NCBI GenBank assembly: GCA_002346435.1
Contig: DDZT01000053.1
Location: forward strand, 1-16,897
DNA: 16,897 nt
From: Anaerolineales bacterium UBA3001
GTDB taxonomy: Bacteria; Chloroflexota; Anaerolineae; Anaerolineales; UBA11657
Direction of reading: 5' to 3'
In this document: positions 1 through 7,785 of the stretch, one piece after another
Layout of the letters: each line of letters begins with the position of its first letter
Numbering within the stretch: the first letter of the stretch is position 1
Notes under the pieces: model-generated
Told to the model about the DNA's origin: nothing
The model's database searches: none
Seen by the model: only the letters and a program-made list of their open reading frames with translations
Translations under genes and position numbers: made by a program

Positions 1-284
1 TAATATTTTTGGTGGGGGTTGTAGGTTTTGAGTGGCAAGGACATATTAGACCACAGGATGGCGCTTTTGGTGCTGTGTTGTATGGAATGACAGGTATGCA
101 TGCTCTACATGTGTTGAGTGGTATAGTATTTATTATGATTGTATGGAATAACGGACGGAACGGTCATTATAACAATGAACGTCACTGGGGAGTTGAGGCA
201 TGTGCTATTTACTGGCATTATGTAGACTTGGTTTGGGTATTTTTCTATCCTGCAATCTATCTGATGGGTAAGGTTGTACACTGA
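1..284 (+). CDS. Cytochrome c oxidase subunit III, C-terminal part (5' end outside window)
   Basis: This is the last ~94 residues of heme-copper oxidase subunit III, an integral membrane subunit that packs against the catalytic subunit I. The frame is open to the left edge of the window, so the gene is cut by the window, not truncated in the cell. The family signature is clear: a Gly-Met-His-Ala-Leu-His-Val helix start, then the final helix with the conserved E-A-x-x-x-Y-W-H-Y-V-D-x-V-W block (here VEACAIYWHYVDLVW), ending near the stop. At least three membrane helices are visible in this part. It is followed after 48 bases by ctaG and the heme A genes, which supports an aa3/caa3-type oxidase cluster. 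A quinol-oxidase subunit III is possible in principle, but the ctaA/ctaB neighbours favour a heme A cytochrome c oxidase. Confidence 0.93.
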   Translation, partial: IFLVGVVGFEWQGHIRPQDGAFGAVLYGMTGMHALHVLSGIVFIMIVWNNGRNGHYNNERHWGVEACAIYWHYVDLVWVFFYPAIYLMGKVVH

Positions 285-332
285 GATTAATATACCGTAA
301 TATCCTAGGGATTAGGTTTTTCACAATATAAA

Positions 333-1208
333 ATGGATGCTGAATTAAGCGCGCTACTTCGATCTTGGGAGTGGCGCTTTGTTATCATAGCCAGTGTTGG
401 TTTGTCTTGCTCTGTATATGTAAATGGATTTACCCGAATTAGAAATTTGAGAAGTAGAGGTGAATCACGTGGTGTTGTTGGACTTGTACCATATTGGCGG
501 TTATTATCATATGTGTTTGGACTACTATGTATTGTGATTGCCTTGCTGTCACCAGTGGAAGTTTTGTCTGGCCAGCTATTTTTCATGCACATGATTCAAC
601 ATATGTTGTTAGTAATGTGTGCTCCCCCTTTGTTGCTGTTGTCTAATCCTTTTCCGGTTCTATTGTGGGGCCTTCCTGTGAAGGTAAGAAACTTGGTAGC
701 TGGACTCTTTGTAGGTAAATCATGGTTGCGTCAATTACTTAAGCGATATGCTGGACCAGGCATGTCTTGGATTATGTTTGTGATTGTTTACATAGGTTGG
801 CATGATCCAATTCTTTATGAAGCTGCATTGAGTAGCAGAGTCGTGCATGATATAGAGCATATGAGCTTTTTCTTGGCATCAATGTTATTCTGGTGGCACG
901 TTACTTGTGCTGCTCCACGAGTACATCAAAATTTGGTGTATGGTAGAAGGATTACATATTTGCTAGTTACGGTTCCAGTGAATATGATCACTGGAGTGGT
1001 AATTACATTTTCGAGGGAACCAATATATGAATATTATGTGAAAATACAACGTCCTTGGTCATTAACGGTTATGCAGGACCAAATGATTGGTGGGATTATT
1101 ATGTGGATACCTGGTAGTATGATGCTCATTGTTGCAATAATAGTTTTGGTTGTAAGGATGATGTCCTCAGATGAAAGAAATAATACTCAGAGATTGAATC
1201 AGATATAG
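333..1208 (+). CDS. ctaG: Cytochrome c oxidase assembly factor CtaG (Caa3_CtaG family)
   Basis: A 291-residue polytopic membrane protein of the Bacillus-type Caa3_CtaG family, required in Bacillus for caa3 oxidase formation; it is unrelated in sequence to the Cox11-type CtaG of proteobacteria. About seven membrane helices can be seen. Conserved features are the HMIQH motif at residues 86-90 followed by a double Pro (98-99), WHDP at 156-159, H172-x2-E175-H176, and WWH at 187-189. The histidine-rich helices fit a proposed role near metal or heme insertion, although the biochemical function of the family is not firmly settled. The ATG at 333 is chosen because it sits just before the first hydrophobic stretch; no strong Shine-Dalgarno is visible. 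It lies between oxidase subunit III and a SURF1 gene (43 bases downstream), in the expected context. Confidence 0.9.
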   Translation: MDAELSALLRSWEWRFVIIASVGLSCSVYVNGFTRIRNLRSRGESRGVVGLVPYWRLLSYVFGLLCIVIALLSPVEVLSGQLFFMHMIQHMLLVMCAPPLLLLSNPFPVLLWGLPVKVRNLVAGLFVGKSWLRQLLKRYAGPGMSWIMFVIVYIGWHDPILYEAALSSRVVHDIEHMSFFLASMLFWWHVTCAAPRVHQNLVYGRRITYLLVTVPVNMITGVVITFSREPIYEYYVKIQRPWSLTVMQDQMIGGIIMWIPGSMMLIVAIIVLVVRMMSSDERNNTQRLNQI

Positions 1209-1251
1209 ATCTAACGATCAATAAATATACTACCTCTAGTTAAGTGATGAT

Positions 1252-2031
1252 ATGCTTTCATGGAATAAAGTTCCCAATGTATTACTAGGTCGCAGTTGGT
1301 GGTGGCGTACTTTAATTGTGTTGTGTGCTATGGGTGTTATGGGTAGATTAGGTGTTTGGCAATTGGAACGCCATTTCCAAAGGCGTGCCCGTAATGAGTT
1401 TGTGACCAGTCAATTATTGCATGAATCCGTGTCGGTTGATGCTCTTTATCTACATGACAATATAGACACTATTGATATGAGATCAGTTACAGTTATCGGT
1501 GAATTTGATTACGAAAATGAATTTATTCTTAAAGAGCAGCTCTTGCGTGGTAAATCAGGTGTAAATTTGATTACGCCATTGATGCTATATAATTCGGATA
1601 AGGCAGTGTTGGTGAACCGTGGTTGGATACCGCACCAAATCATAGAATCTGGAAATGTTTCAAAATTTTACCAGTATGGACAAGTCAAGGTGTCTGGAAG
1701 AATTCGTAAGTCCCAAGACAATCCAGCTGGAACATTGGTTTTAGATGGATATTTAAGAGAGATATATTATTTGGATATAGATGATTTGCAGAGATATGTT
1801 GACTACACTTTAGTTCCAGTATATTTGCAGGAAGAATTGGGAAATAAGAGTTTTGATGATTTGCCGCAATCAATGCCTTTGGAGTTTGAAATTACTGATG
1901 GACCTCATTTAGGGTATGCCATACAATGGTGGCTTTTTGTGCCATTACTTGGTTGGGTGTATTTGCATTCTCTGCGTACTAGTGAGGGACGAAAGATTGT
2001 AGAAATAATTGAGGAACAAAATTCAAGATGA
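1252..2031 (+). CDS. SURF1-family cytochrome oxidase assembly protein
   Basis: A 259-residue protein with the classic SURF1 layout: an N-terminal membrane helix (about 20-37), a large extracytoplasmic domain, and a C-terminal membrane helix (about 225-241). Diagnostic motifs are LGVWQLER at 33-40, VNRGWIP at 121-127 and GPHLGYAIQWW at 217-227. SURF1 proteins assist heme A delivery to oxidase subunit I, and bacterial homologues bind heme A. The stop codon overlaps the start of ctaB by four bases (ATGA), indicating translational coupling with heme O synthase and fitting a shared role in heme A supply. Length is normal for the family. The mid-region (about 55-75 and 160-205) is more divergent, as is usual. 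Confidence 0.92.
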   Translation: MLSWNKVPNVLLGRSWWWRTLIVLCAMGVMGRLGVWQLERHFQRRARNEFVTSQLLHESVSVDALYLHDNIDTIDMRSVTVIGEFDYENEFILKEQLLRGKSGVNLITPLMLYNSDKAVLVNRGWIPHQIIESGNVSKFYQYGQVKVSGRIRKSQDNPAGTLVLDGYLREIYYLDIDDLQRYVDYTLVPVYLQEELGNKSFDDLPQSMPLEFEITDGPHLGYAIQWWLFVPLLGWVYLHSLRTSEGRKIVEIIEEQNSR

Positions 2032-2942
2032 GTGAGATGATTTCTTCTATCGATAGAGATATCGAAAATGATGTATCTAGAGTATCTAAATGGAAGCTCT
2101 TCTCAGTATTGTTTAAAACCCGAGTGGTAGGACTATTGTTGTTGGCAGCAGTTGGAGGGGCCTTTCTAGCTGAAAGTGGTGTGCCTGATTGGAAAAACTT
2201 GATTATTTTAATAGTTGCTGGTGGACTGTCCGCTTCAGGTTCGGGTGCGCTAAATGAATATATAGAAAAGGATTCTGATGCACTTATGTCGCGTACACGT
2301 CTCAGGCCACTAGTTATAGGTACTATAGAGCATCCAGGATGGGTACCATATGTGTCAGCACTAATGATTGTCGTTCCGTGTTTGGTAATGCTCCCATCCA
2401 ATGGACCTATGGCTTTCTTTTTGTTTCTGGGCGCATTCATTTATGTCGGAATATATACACTGTGGCTTAAGTCTCGTACGATACTTAATATAGTTGTTGG
2501 GGGAGCAGCCGGGAGTGCTGCTGTTCTTAGTGGTAGTGCAGCAATAGGTGTCTGGAATGATCCGGGTGCTCTTGTGATGGCAGCACTGCTTTTCTCTTGG
2601 ACTCCCATGCATTTCTGGAGTCTTGCCATAGTGTGTCGAGATGATTATATGAAGAGTGATATTCCTATGTTGCCAGTGCATTTAAATATACGACAGTCAG
2701 GCTATTGGATTATGTTACATACAATCATAACCGGATTGGCAGCCCTTAGTCTAGGTGTTATTCCGATATTAGGTTGGTTTTACTTTGTACCAGTATTGGC
2801 TTTGACTTTAATCTTGGTCGTCCAAAACACTAGATTGATTTTGTATCCCAGTGTAAACGAAGCTCGCAAACTGTTTCATGCATCCAACATCTATTTAGCA
2901 GTTATTATTTTATTGATCTGTGTAAATATCGCTTCAGTATAG
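2028..2942 (+). CDS. ctaB: Protoheme IX farnesyltransferase (heme O synthase)
   Basis: A UbiA-superfamily polytopic prenyltransferase of 304 residues that transfers farnesyl from farnesyl diphosphate to protoheme IX to give heme O, the precursor of heme A. The first substrate motif is NEYIEKDSD at 76-84, followed by the family-typical ALMSRTRLRPL. The first acidic residue is Glu rather than the more common Asp, a substitution known in many CtaB proteins. Further signatures are YTLWLKSRT at 143-151, WTPMHFWSLA at 191-200 and DDYMKSDIPMLP at 205-216, the second Mg-diphosphate site region. About nine membrane helices are present. The first ~22 residues are a charged cytoplasmic extension. It starts inside the end of the SURF1 gene and is followed by ctaA 38 bases later, so the two heme A pathway enzymes are adjacent. 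Confidence 0.96.
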   Translation: MSEMISSIDRDIENDVSRVSKWKLFSVLFKTRVVGLLLLAAVGGAFLAESGVPDWKNLIILIVAGGLSASGSGALNEYIEKDSDALMSRTRLRPLVIGTIEHPGWVPYVSALMIVVPCLVMLPSNGPMAFFLFLGAFIYVGIYTLWLKSRTILNIVVGGAAGSAAVLSGSAAIGVWNDPGALVMAALLFSWTPMHFWSLAIVCRDDYMKSDIPMLPVHLNIRQSGYWIMLHTIITGLAALSLGVIPILGWFYFVPVLALTLILVVQNTRLILYPSVNEARKLFHASNIYLAVIILLICVNIASV

Positions 2943-2980
2943 ATATTTCTACAAATTCTTTTACTTCTAGATCTGATATT

Positions 2981-4171
2981 ATGAACAGTCAAAAAGGTTT
3001 ATTGCGCTTTTTGGAAACTATCAATACTAAACTTCCCCTATTGGTATTGGCTGCCCTATTAACTACAACGTTGATGATTGCGGTGGGAAGCATTGTGCGG
3101 GTCACTGGACATGGCTTGGGATGCCCGGACTGGCCACTTTGCTATGGCCAGGCAATACCTCCTCTGGGAGATATAAGTGCTTGGATTGAATTCTCCCATC
3201 GATTTATAGGTCTAATAGTGGCTTTACAGTTTGTTTTAATCTTCTTGGTTGTTTGGCGATATCATCGTAAAAGCAGTTTTGTGTTTTGGCCTTCAGTGCT
3301 TGCTAATGTGTTTCTAGTCATTCAGATATTTCTGGGAGGGATTCATGTCATTCTAGAAATACCTCCGGCTACTGGATGGGTTCATACTGGCAATGCAATG
3401 ATTCTGCTTGGTTTGGTAGGCGTGTTATTGGTTGCAGTGGTATCTAGTCTGACTTGGAGACCAACTTTTCTAAAAATGGATAGTGAACAAGCTTTGTTAT
3501 TATGGGTAACAATAATCGCCATAGTATTTGCTACGGGGCATATATATTTGTATCGTTTGTATGGATCTTACCAAGGTATTGCATGTCCGATAGATCCTTA
3601 TTGTAGAAGCATTATAGATGTTAGTCGTTATATGACGGTCATTTCAGTTTCTGTTTTACTAATAATAACTTTGTTGTATTTTGTTAGTGCTAGCATCTCG
3701 ACTATGAGTAATGTTGATGGGGTGCCAACTCAGAAGTCATTCTACAGATTTGTAACTTTTACACTTGTGATATTGTATTTTTTACTTTTAAGTGGTTCGT
3801 ATGTTACCCGTAGTGGAGCTTCGCTAGCTTGTTTAGAATTTCCGCATTGTGGTGCAATATCTGATGCTATTAGCGAGCTAGTAAACATCCATCTTATTCA
3901 TCGATACTTGGCTCTCTGGGTTGGCGCCATGTTGTTAATAGTATCGTATATATTGATTAATGTTTATGATAATCTTGTAATCAGACATTTTGGTTATAGT
4001 CTTCTCGTTTTACTTGCAGTTCAACTAGTACTTGGAGCTGCAAATATATTACTGCGAATACCGATGTGGTCTAGAGTTTTGCATTTAACAGTAGGTGGAT
4101 CACTTTGGACATGTTTGGCGATGTTATGGGCGATTCTTGCCATTCGGCAGACAGACTCGTCAAAATATTAG
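2981..4171 (+). CDS. ctaA: Heme A synthase (CtaA/COX15 family) with an extra membrane hairpin
   Basis: A 396-residue membrane enzyme that oxidises the C8 methyl of heme O to the formyl group of heme A. The two homologous four-helix halves are visible. Heme-ligand candidates are H73 (in EFSHRFIG, with E70 three residues before), H135 (GWVHTGNA), H307 (IHRYLALW) and H368 (VLHLTVGG). Each half has its extracytoplasmic cysteine pair: C48/C54 (CPDWPLC) and C284/C290 (CLEFPHC). The protein is longer than Bacillus CtaA (about 300 residues) because two additional hydrophobic segments (about 171-190 and 215-238) lie between the halves, joined by a loop with a third pair, C202/C208 (CPIDPYC). By topology this loop faces the same side as the other two. 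Identity as heme A synthase is secure; the role of the insert is unknown. Confidence 0.95.
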   Translation: MNSQKGLLRFLETINTKLPLLVLAALLTTTLMIAVGSIVRVTGHGLGCPDWPLCYGQAIPPLGDISAWIEFSHRFIGLIVALQFVLIFLVVWRYHRKSSFVFWPSVLANVFLVIQIFLGGIHVILEIPPATGWVHTGNAMILLGLVGVLLVAVVSSLTWRPTFLKMDSEQALLLWVTIIAIVFATGHIYLYRLYGSYQGIACPIDPYCRSIIDVSRYMTVISVSVLLIITLLYFVSASISTMSNVDGVPTQKSFYRFVTFTLVILYFLLLSGSYVTRSGASLACLEFPHCGAISDAISELVNIHLIHRYLALWVGAMLLIVSYILINVYDNLVIRHFGYSLLVLLAVQLVLGAANILLRIPMWSRVLHLTVGGSLWTCLAMLWAILAIRQTDSSKY

Positions 4172-4190
4172 TAGTAGCTTTAGGTCATTT

Positions 4191-4736
4191 ATGATGAAGT
4201 CTATACTTGTTTATAGGATTGTCGATCTTGTGCTAATGATTTGCTTGCTGTTATGTTTTAACGGAGAGGTATTGGCACATGGTGCTGGTGATGAGCAAAT
4301 TGTCGGCGAGAAAGCTGGCCCTTATTATGTGACAGTATGGTCAACATCAGATTCTGGATCGGGCGACCTGCACTTTACGGTTGCAGTAGGGGATCTAGAA
4401 GAAAGTCCCGTTCTAGATGCTTTAGTTGTAATAGAAGTGTCTGCGTTTGGTAGTAGTCAATCTGAGATTACTCAAGAAGCTACCACTAAAGAATCAGCCA
4501 ACAAATTTCGTTACGAGACAGATTTTAGTAGTATACAGACTGGCGTTTATTCCATAACAGTTATAATTAGTGGGGTAGCAGGTGAAGGGTCTATCAGTTT
4601 TAATATGGAACATAGTTATAAGAAAGACGCATCTTGGTGGTATGTGTTAATTTTACTGTCAGTAATAGTTTTAGGAGTATTTGGTTTTCTTTCAAGAAGA
4701 AAAACCATACTTAATGCCTCAACAATTGTTCATTAG
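4191..4736 (+). CDS. Secreted, C-terminally anchored FixH/YtkA-like protein
   Basis: I place the start at the ATG at 4191 (or the next codon, 4194), giving 181 residues. Upstream in-frame sequence overlaps ctaA and does not look like protein, whereas from 4191 there is a clear signal peptide (positive start, hydrophobic 10-23, V-L-A cleavage before H30). The mature protein begins His-Gly, then has GPYYVTVWS and an alternating beta-strand domain of about 110 residues ending with GVYSITV and a sandwich-like finish, followed by one membrane helix (about 156-174) and a basic cytoplasmic end. This resembles the FixH/YtkA/CopC-like immunoglobulin-fold group, some members of which are linked to copper or oxidase assembly. 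It starts 19 bases after ctaA, so it is probably the last gene of the oxidase operon. A copper-handling role is an inference; metal ligands are sparse (N-terminal His30, a late Met-Glu-His). Confidence 0.7.
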   Translation: MMKSILVYRIVDLVLMICLLLCFNGEVLAHGAGDEQIVGEKAGPYYVTVWSTSDSGSGDLHFTVAVGDLEESPVLDALVVIEVSAFGSSQSEITQEATTKESANKFRYETDFSSIQTGVYSITVIISGVAGEGSISFNMEHSYKKDASWWYVLILLSVIVLGVFGFLSRRKTILNASTIVH

Positions 4737-4741
4737 TTCGC

Positions 4742-4770
4742 TTCATATTTCACTACAAAAACGGTATAAT
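4742..4770 (+). promoter_or_regulatory. Candidate sigma-70-type promoter upstream of secD
   Basis: A perfect TATAAT at 4765-4770 is preceded, with a 17-base spacer, by TTCATA at 4742-4747 (4 of 6 matches to the -35 consensus). It lies in the 109-base gap between the FixH/YtkA-like gene and secD, the place where a new transcription unit would be expected. Position and spacing are good; there is no experimental support, and chance matches are common in AT-rich DNA. Confidence 0.5.
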
Positions 4771-4805
4771 GTCATACTCTTGAATTTGCTTTATATCTTG
4801 GAACG

Positions 4806-4822
4806 AAATCTCCCAGAGATTT
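4806..4822 (+). other. Short perfect hairpin in the secD leader
   Basis: A 7-base perfect inverted repeat (AAATCTC at 4806-4812, GAGATTT at 4816-4822) with a 3-base loop, followed by TTCCTTT. It sits downstream of the candidate promoter and 24 bases before the secD start. It could be a weak terminator for the oxidase operon or a leader element of secD mRNA. The stem has only two G-C pairs, so its stability is modest. Confidence 0.35.
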
Positions 4823-4845
4823 TCCTTTAGAGCGTAGAAAATATT

Positions 4846-6231
4846 ATGATTAACCGAACTACACGTATGCTGATTTTTTTGTTGCTTCTTTTGGGCATGT
4901 CTCTCTGGATTGCTTCACCGTATTCTGAATTGAATATCAATGTGTTTGGACGCAACATTGATTGGAGCGTTGAAGTTCGCCAAGGATTAGATTTACAAGG
5001 CGGGCTGCAGGTTTTGTTAGAAGCTGATACTGCTGAAAATGAAGAAATCTCAATTGACGCAATGGCTGCCACGCGCTCCATTGTGGAACAGAGGGTCAAT
5101 GGACTGGGTGTTACAGAGCCAGTTGTGCAAAGTCAGGGAACTAGTCGTATATCGGTTGAGCTTCCTGGTATTGACAACCCTGAAGAAGCTGTGGCTTTGT
5201 TAAAGGAGACAGGTCTCCTCGAATTTGTGGATATGGGAAACAGCCCGTTGCCTCCTGCAACATCCATACGCACTGACAAAAATACTGGAGAAATAGCCAA
5301 TGTAGATGTACTAGCAGAGCGTTCTGCTGCAGGTGAAGAAATCGATCTGGCCGATGTAATTTTTGAAACTATTATGACGGGAGCCGACTTGCGTAGTGCT
5401 AGTGTAGGTAGGGATCAGGTGACAAGCGCGTTTCAGATTAATTTTACGCTTACTGAAGATGGAACTGATGTGTTTGGTGAGCATACTGCAAATAATATAG
5501 GATCTCATATGGCAATAGTTTTAGATGGTAAAGTGATTTCGAGCCCAGTTATTCGTGACGCCATAACTAGCGGGAGTGGAGTAATAAGCGGTGATTTTAA
5601 CTCCGAAAGTGCCAATAAACTAGCACTACAGTTACGCTATGGTTCATTGCCGGTACCACTTTCAGTAGTGAATAGCCGTACAATCGGACCTACATTGGGT
5701 CAAGATTCAGTCAGGCTTAGTCTGTTAGCTGGATTAATCGGATTTGCTACTGTTGCACTATTTATGGTGCTTTATTATCGATTACCTGGCTTAGTAGCTG
5801 TACTTGCCCTTGCAATGTATGCATCAATAACATTCGCGCTTTTTAAGCTCATACCAGTAACATTGACTTTGCCGGGAATTGCCGGTTTCGTACTATCTGT
5901 GGGAGTAGCTGTAGATGCGAACATTCTGATTTTTGAGCGGATGAAAGAAGAATTGCGTGATGGGCGGAACATTGAGTTTGCTCTTCAGTCGGGGTTTAGA
6001 CGAGCTTGGCCATCTATACGAGATTCCAATATTTCTACTATTATCACGTGCACTATATTGTTTTGGTTTGGGAGTACATTTGGGGCTAGTATAGTGAAGG
6101 GTTTTGCGTTAACTCTTGCAATAGGTGTTGGTGTTAGTATGTTTACAGCTATTGTTGCGACTCGTAATTTGCTTCATGTATTTCTAGGGCGACTAGATTT
6201 AGATAAGCGCAAGGGTTTGTTGGGAGTGTAA
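4846..6231 (+). CDS. secD: Protein translocase subunit SecD
   Basis: SecD, with SecF, uses the proton gradient to help pull proteins out of the SecYEG channel on the outer face of the membrane. The 461-residue protein has an N-terminal membrane helix (8-23), the hallmark RQGLDLQGG (45-53), the P1 periplasmic domain including a conserved EQRVNGLGVTEP region (81-92), then five membrane helices from about 290. The conserved membrane Asp of the proton pathway is D357 in VAVDANILIFER. Length is that of compact SecD proteins, shorter than the ~615 residues of E. coli, because of a smaller periplasmic region. secF follows 11 bases after the stop, the usual secDF arrangement. No good Shine-Dalgarno is seen before the ATG. 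Confidence 0.97.
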   Translation: MINRTTRMLIFLLLLLGMSLWIASPYSELNINVFGRNIDWSVEVRQGLDLQGGLQVLLEADTAENEEISIDAMAATRSIVEQRVNGLGVTEPVVQSQGTSRISVELPGIDNPEEAVALLKETGLLEFVDMGNSPLPPATSIRTDKNTGEIANVDVLAERSAAGEEIDLADVIFETIMTGADLRSASVGRDQVTSAFQINFTLTEDGTDVFGEHTANNIGSHMAIVLDGKVISSPVIRDAITSGSGVISGDFNSESANKLALQLRYGSLPVPLSVVNSRTIGPTLGQDSVRLSLLAGLIGFATVALFMVLYYRLPGLVAVLALAMYASITFALFKLIPVTLTLPGIAGFVLSVGVAVDANILIFERMKEELRDGRNIEFALQSGFRRAWPSIRDSNISTIITCTILFWFGSTFGASIVKGFALTLAIGVGVSMFTAIVATRNLLHVFLGRLDLDKRKGLLGV

Positions 6232-6242
6232 AAAGCAAAGTA

Positions 6243-7154
6243 ATGTTAAATATATTACGAAGACGTTACTGGTATTTTGGTATTTCCATGCTTGTTATGA
6301 TACCTGGCATTTTGGCAGTTGCCATGTGGGGAATTCCGCTTGCTATTGATTTTACAGGTGGAAGCAAACTTGAGATTAAGATTGAAGGTGATATTAATCT
6401 TAGTACCAGTAGTATTTCGACAATATTAGACGACAATGGTTTTAGTGATAATGTTGTGCAGATTGCTGACAATGATATAGTTGTCATACGTACAAAAACA
6501 ATGGATGATTTGTCGAAAGGTGTGGTAATTGAAGCGTTTGAGGATGAATTTGGATTAGCCGTAGAGCTACTTAGTTTTGAAAGTGTCGGTCCTGTCATTG
6601 GGCGTGAGGTGGCTGGTAGAGCTGTACAGGCAGTGGGAATTGCTGCATTAGGTATTTTAGGTTACGTTACATACGCTTTTAGAGGTGTCAAGAATTCATT
6701 TCGTTATGGAGTATGCGCTATAGCGGCATTGCTGCATGATGCAACAATAGTTATAGGCTTGACAGCAATTCTTGGTCAATATTTTGACTGGGAGGTAGAT
6801 GCACTTTTCTTGACTGCATTACTGACTGTAATTGGTTTCTCAGTGCATGATTCCATCGTAGTGTTTGACCGTATCAGGGAGAATCTTAGTCGTTATCGTC
6901 GAGCTGAATACGAATCAGTCGTTAACCTTTCTGTTGTACAAACTCTTGATCGTTCTATAAATACCCAGCTTACTGCATTATTCACTTTATTCGCACTTGC
7001 TTTATTTGGTGGGGATAGTATTTTTCATTTTGTCGTTACTATGATGATTGGACTATTTAGCGGAACTTATTCTTCACTATTTAATGCTGCGCCTATTCTG
7101 GTTGTGTGGGAGAAACGTGAGTGGCGGCATTGGTTTCGGCGTAATTCCATTTAG
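6243..7154 (+). CDS. secF: Protein translocase subunit SecF
   Basis: A 303-residue partner of SecD with six membrane helices and a short periplasmic domain (about 45-115). Diagnostic motifs are IDFTGGSKLE (35-44), VGPVIGRE (115-122), and SVHDSIVVFDRIREN (200-214), containing the conserved Asp D203 used in proton coupling, then DRSINTQL (236-243) in the fifth helix region. Length is normal for SecF. It is 11 bases behind secD and very probably cotranscribed and translated with it. The C-terminus is short and basic (WFRRNSI), typical of a cytoplasmic tail. Confidence 0.97.
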   Translation: MLNILRRRYWYFGISMLVMIPGILAVAMWGIPLAIDFTGGSKLEIKIEGDINLSTSSISTILDDNGFSDNVVQIADNDIVVIRTKTMDDLSKGVVIEAFEDEFGLAVELLSFESVGPVIGREVAGRAVQAVGIAALGILGYVTYAFRGVKNSFRYGVCAIAALLHDATIVIGLTAILGQYFDWEVDALFLTALLTVIGFSVHDSIVVFDRIRENLSRYRRAEYESVVNLSVVQTLDRSINTQLTALFTLFALALFGGDSIFHFVVTMMIGLFSGTYSSLFNAAPILVVWEKREWRHWFRRNSI

Positions 7155-7265
7155 TCTTAACTGAGTCACAACGAAATACTTTAAAGGTGTTTTGATTAAA
7201 TTGAAATTTGTGGTGTTATGAAACTGGGTAGATTGGTTAATTGAGATTTATGATTGCTCTGTAGT

Positions 7266-7270
7266 AGGAG
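7266..7270 (+). promoter_or_regulatory. Shine-Dalgarno for the EamA-like gene
   Basis: AGGAG five bases before the ATG at 7276. It is the clearest ribosome-binding site of the rightward block, where most genes lack an obvious one. It fixes this start over the out-of-frame ATG at 7272. Confidence 0.65.
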
Positions 7271-7275
7271 AATGT

Positions 7276-7692
7276 ATGAATGTACCGATATTGCTTGCTG
7301 TTGCTAGCTTGGTTGCTGGTGGATTAGTAGCTTTTACATCGCAGTTTGGCGTTCGTAATGGTGCTGATATAGCTAGTTTTATTTTAGTTGATGCAATCAC
7401 ATTTTTGGCTCTAGCAGTTCTTGTGATGTTAGTGACTAAAAGCACATTTACGTTAAATGGGCGACTAACTTGGTGGGCAATTCTTTCTGGTGTTTTCGCC
7501 TCGATTTCGGTGTTTACTGTGTTATATGCTCTGAAGTTTGGCGGTGACGGGAGTATTGTTTTTCCTATTCAATCTTTGCAGGTGGTGGTTGCAGTTGTCT
7601 TAGCATTTGTGGTATTTCGTGAGCCAGTTACTATGACCAAGTTGATCGGTTTGAGCTTGGGTATTGGTTCCTTATTGATGTTATCCCGCTGA
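7276..7692 (+). CDS. Single-domain EamA/DMT-superfamily membrane protein
   Basis: A 138-residue, strongly hydrophobic protein with about five membrane helices (roughly 4-22, 33-52, 67-85, 93-112, 118-136). It corresponds to one EamA repeat: the helix 4 region contains the Pro-Ile-Gln-Ser-Leu segment, and the end has the family-typical Phe-Arg-Glu-Pro-Val-x-x-x-x-x-x-Gly before the last helix. Most EamA transporters are ten-helix proteins with two such repeats; single-repeat members exist and are thought to act as dimers. The substrate cannot be deduced. It stands 121 bases after secF and 93 bases before the LysM/YkuD gene, and nothing ties it functionally to either. A truncation is unlikely because the protein has an intact start, RBS and complete final helix. 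Confidence 0.82.
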   Translation: MNVPILLAVASLVAGGLVAFTSQFGVRNGADIASFILVDAITFLALAVLVMLVTKSTFTLNGRLTWWAILSGVFASISVFTVLYALKFGGDGSIVFPIQSLQVVVAVVLAFVVFREPVTMTKLIGLSLGIGSLLMLSR

Positions 7693-7785
7693 TACAAATT
7701 TGTTGTAGAAGGTTATCCAGTTGCTATCCTTACGCAAGTATAGAAATGTTTGTGCTTAAGGTGGTATTATTTAGTTTATATAAAC

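Noticed and set aside
9..284. TTG at 9 as a start giving a 91-residue small protein
   Set aside because: The frame is open to the window edge and the sequence matches the C-terminal part of oxidase subunit III, so the codon is an internal Leu.
2253..2279. Glu instead of Asp in the first diphosphate motif of CtaB as an inactivating change
   Set aside because: Glu at this position is common in CtaB proteins and the rest of the active site is canonical.
1979..2440. 153-codon open frame on the minus strand opposite ctaB
   Set aside because: It is antisense to conserved ctaB motifs, and the translated product has no domain character.
4095..4190. N-terminal extension of the FixH/YtkA-like protein starting at 4095
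   Set aside because: It lies almost wholly within ctaA in another frame, has no domain character, and would bury the obvious signal peptide that starts at 4191.
7750..7785. TTG at 7750 as the start of the LysM/YkuD protein
   Set aside because: It adds 12 residues before a normal signal peptide that begins at the ATG at 7786; no Shine-Dalgarno supports it.
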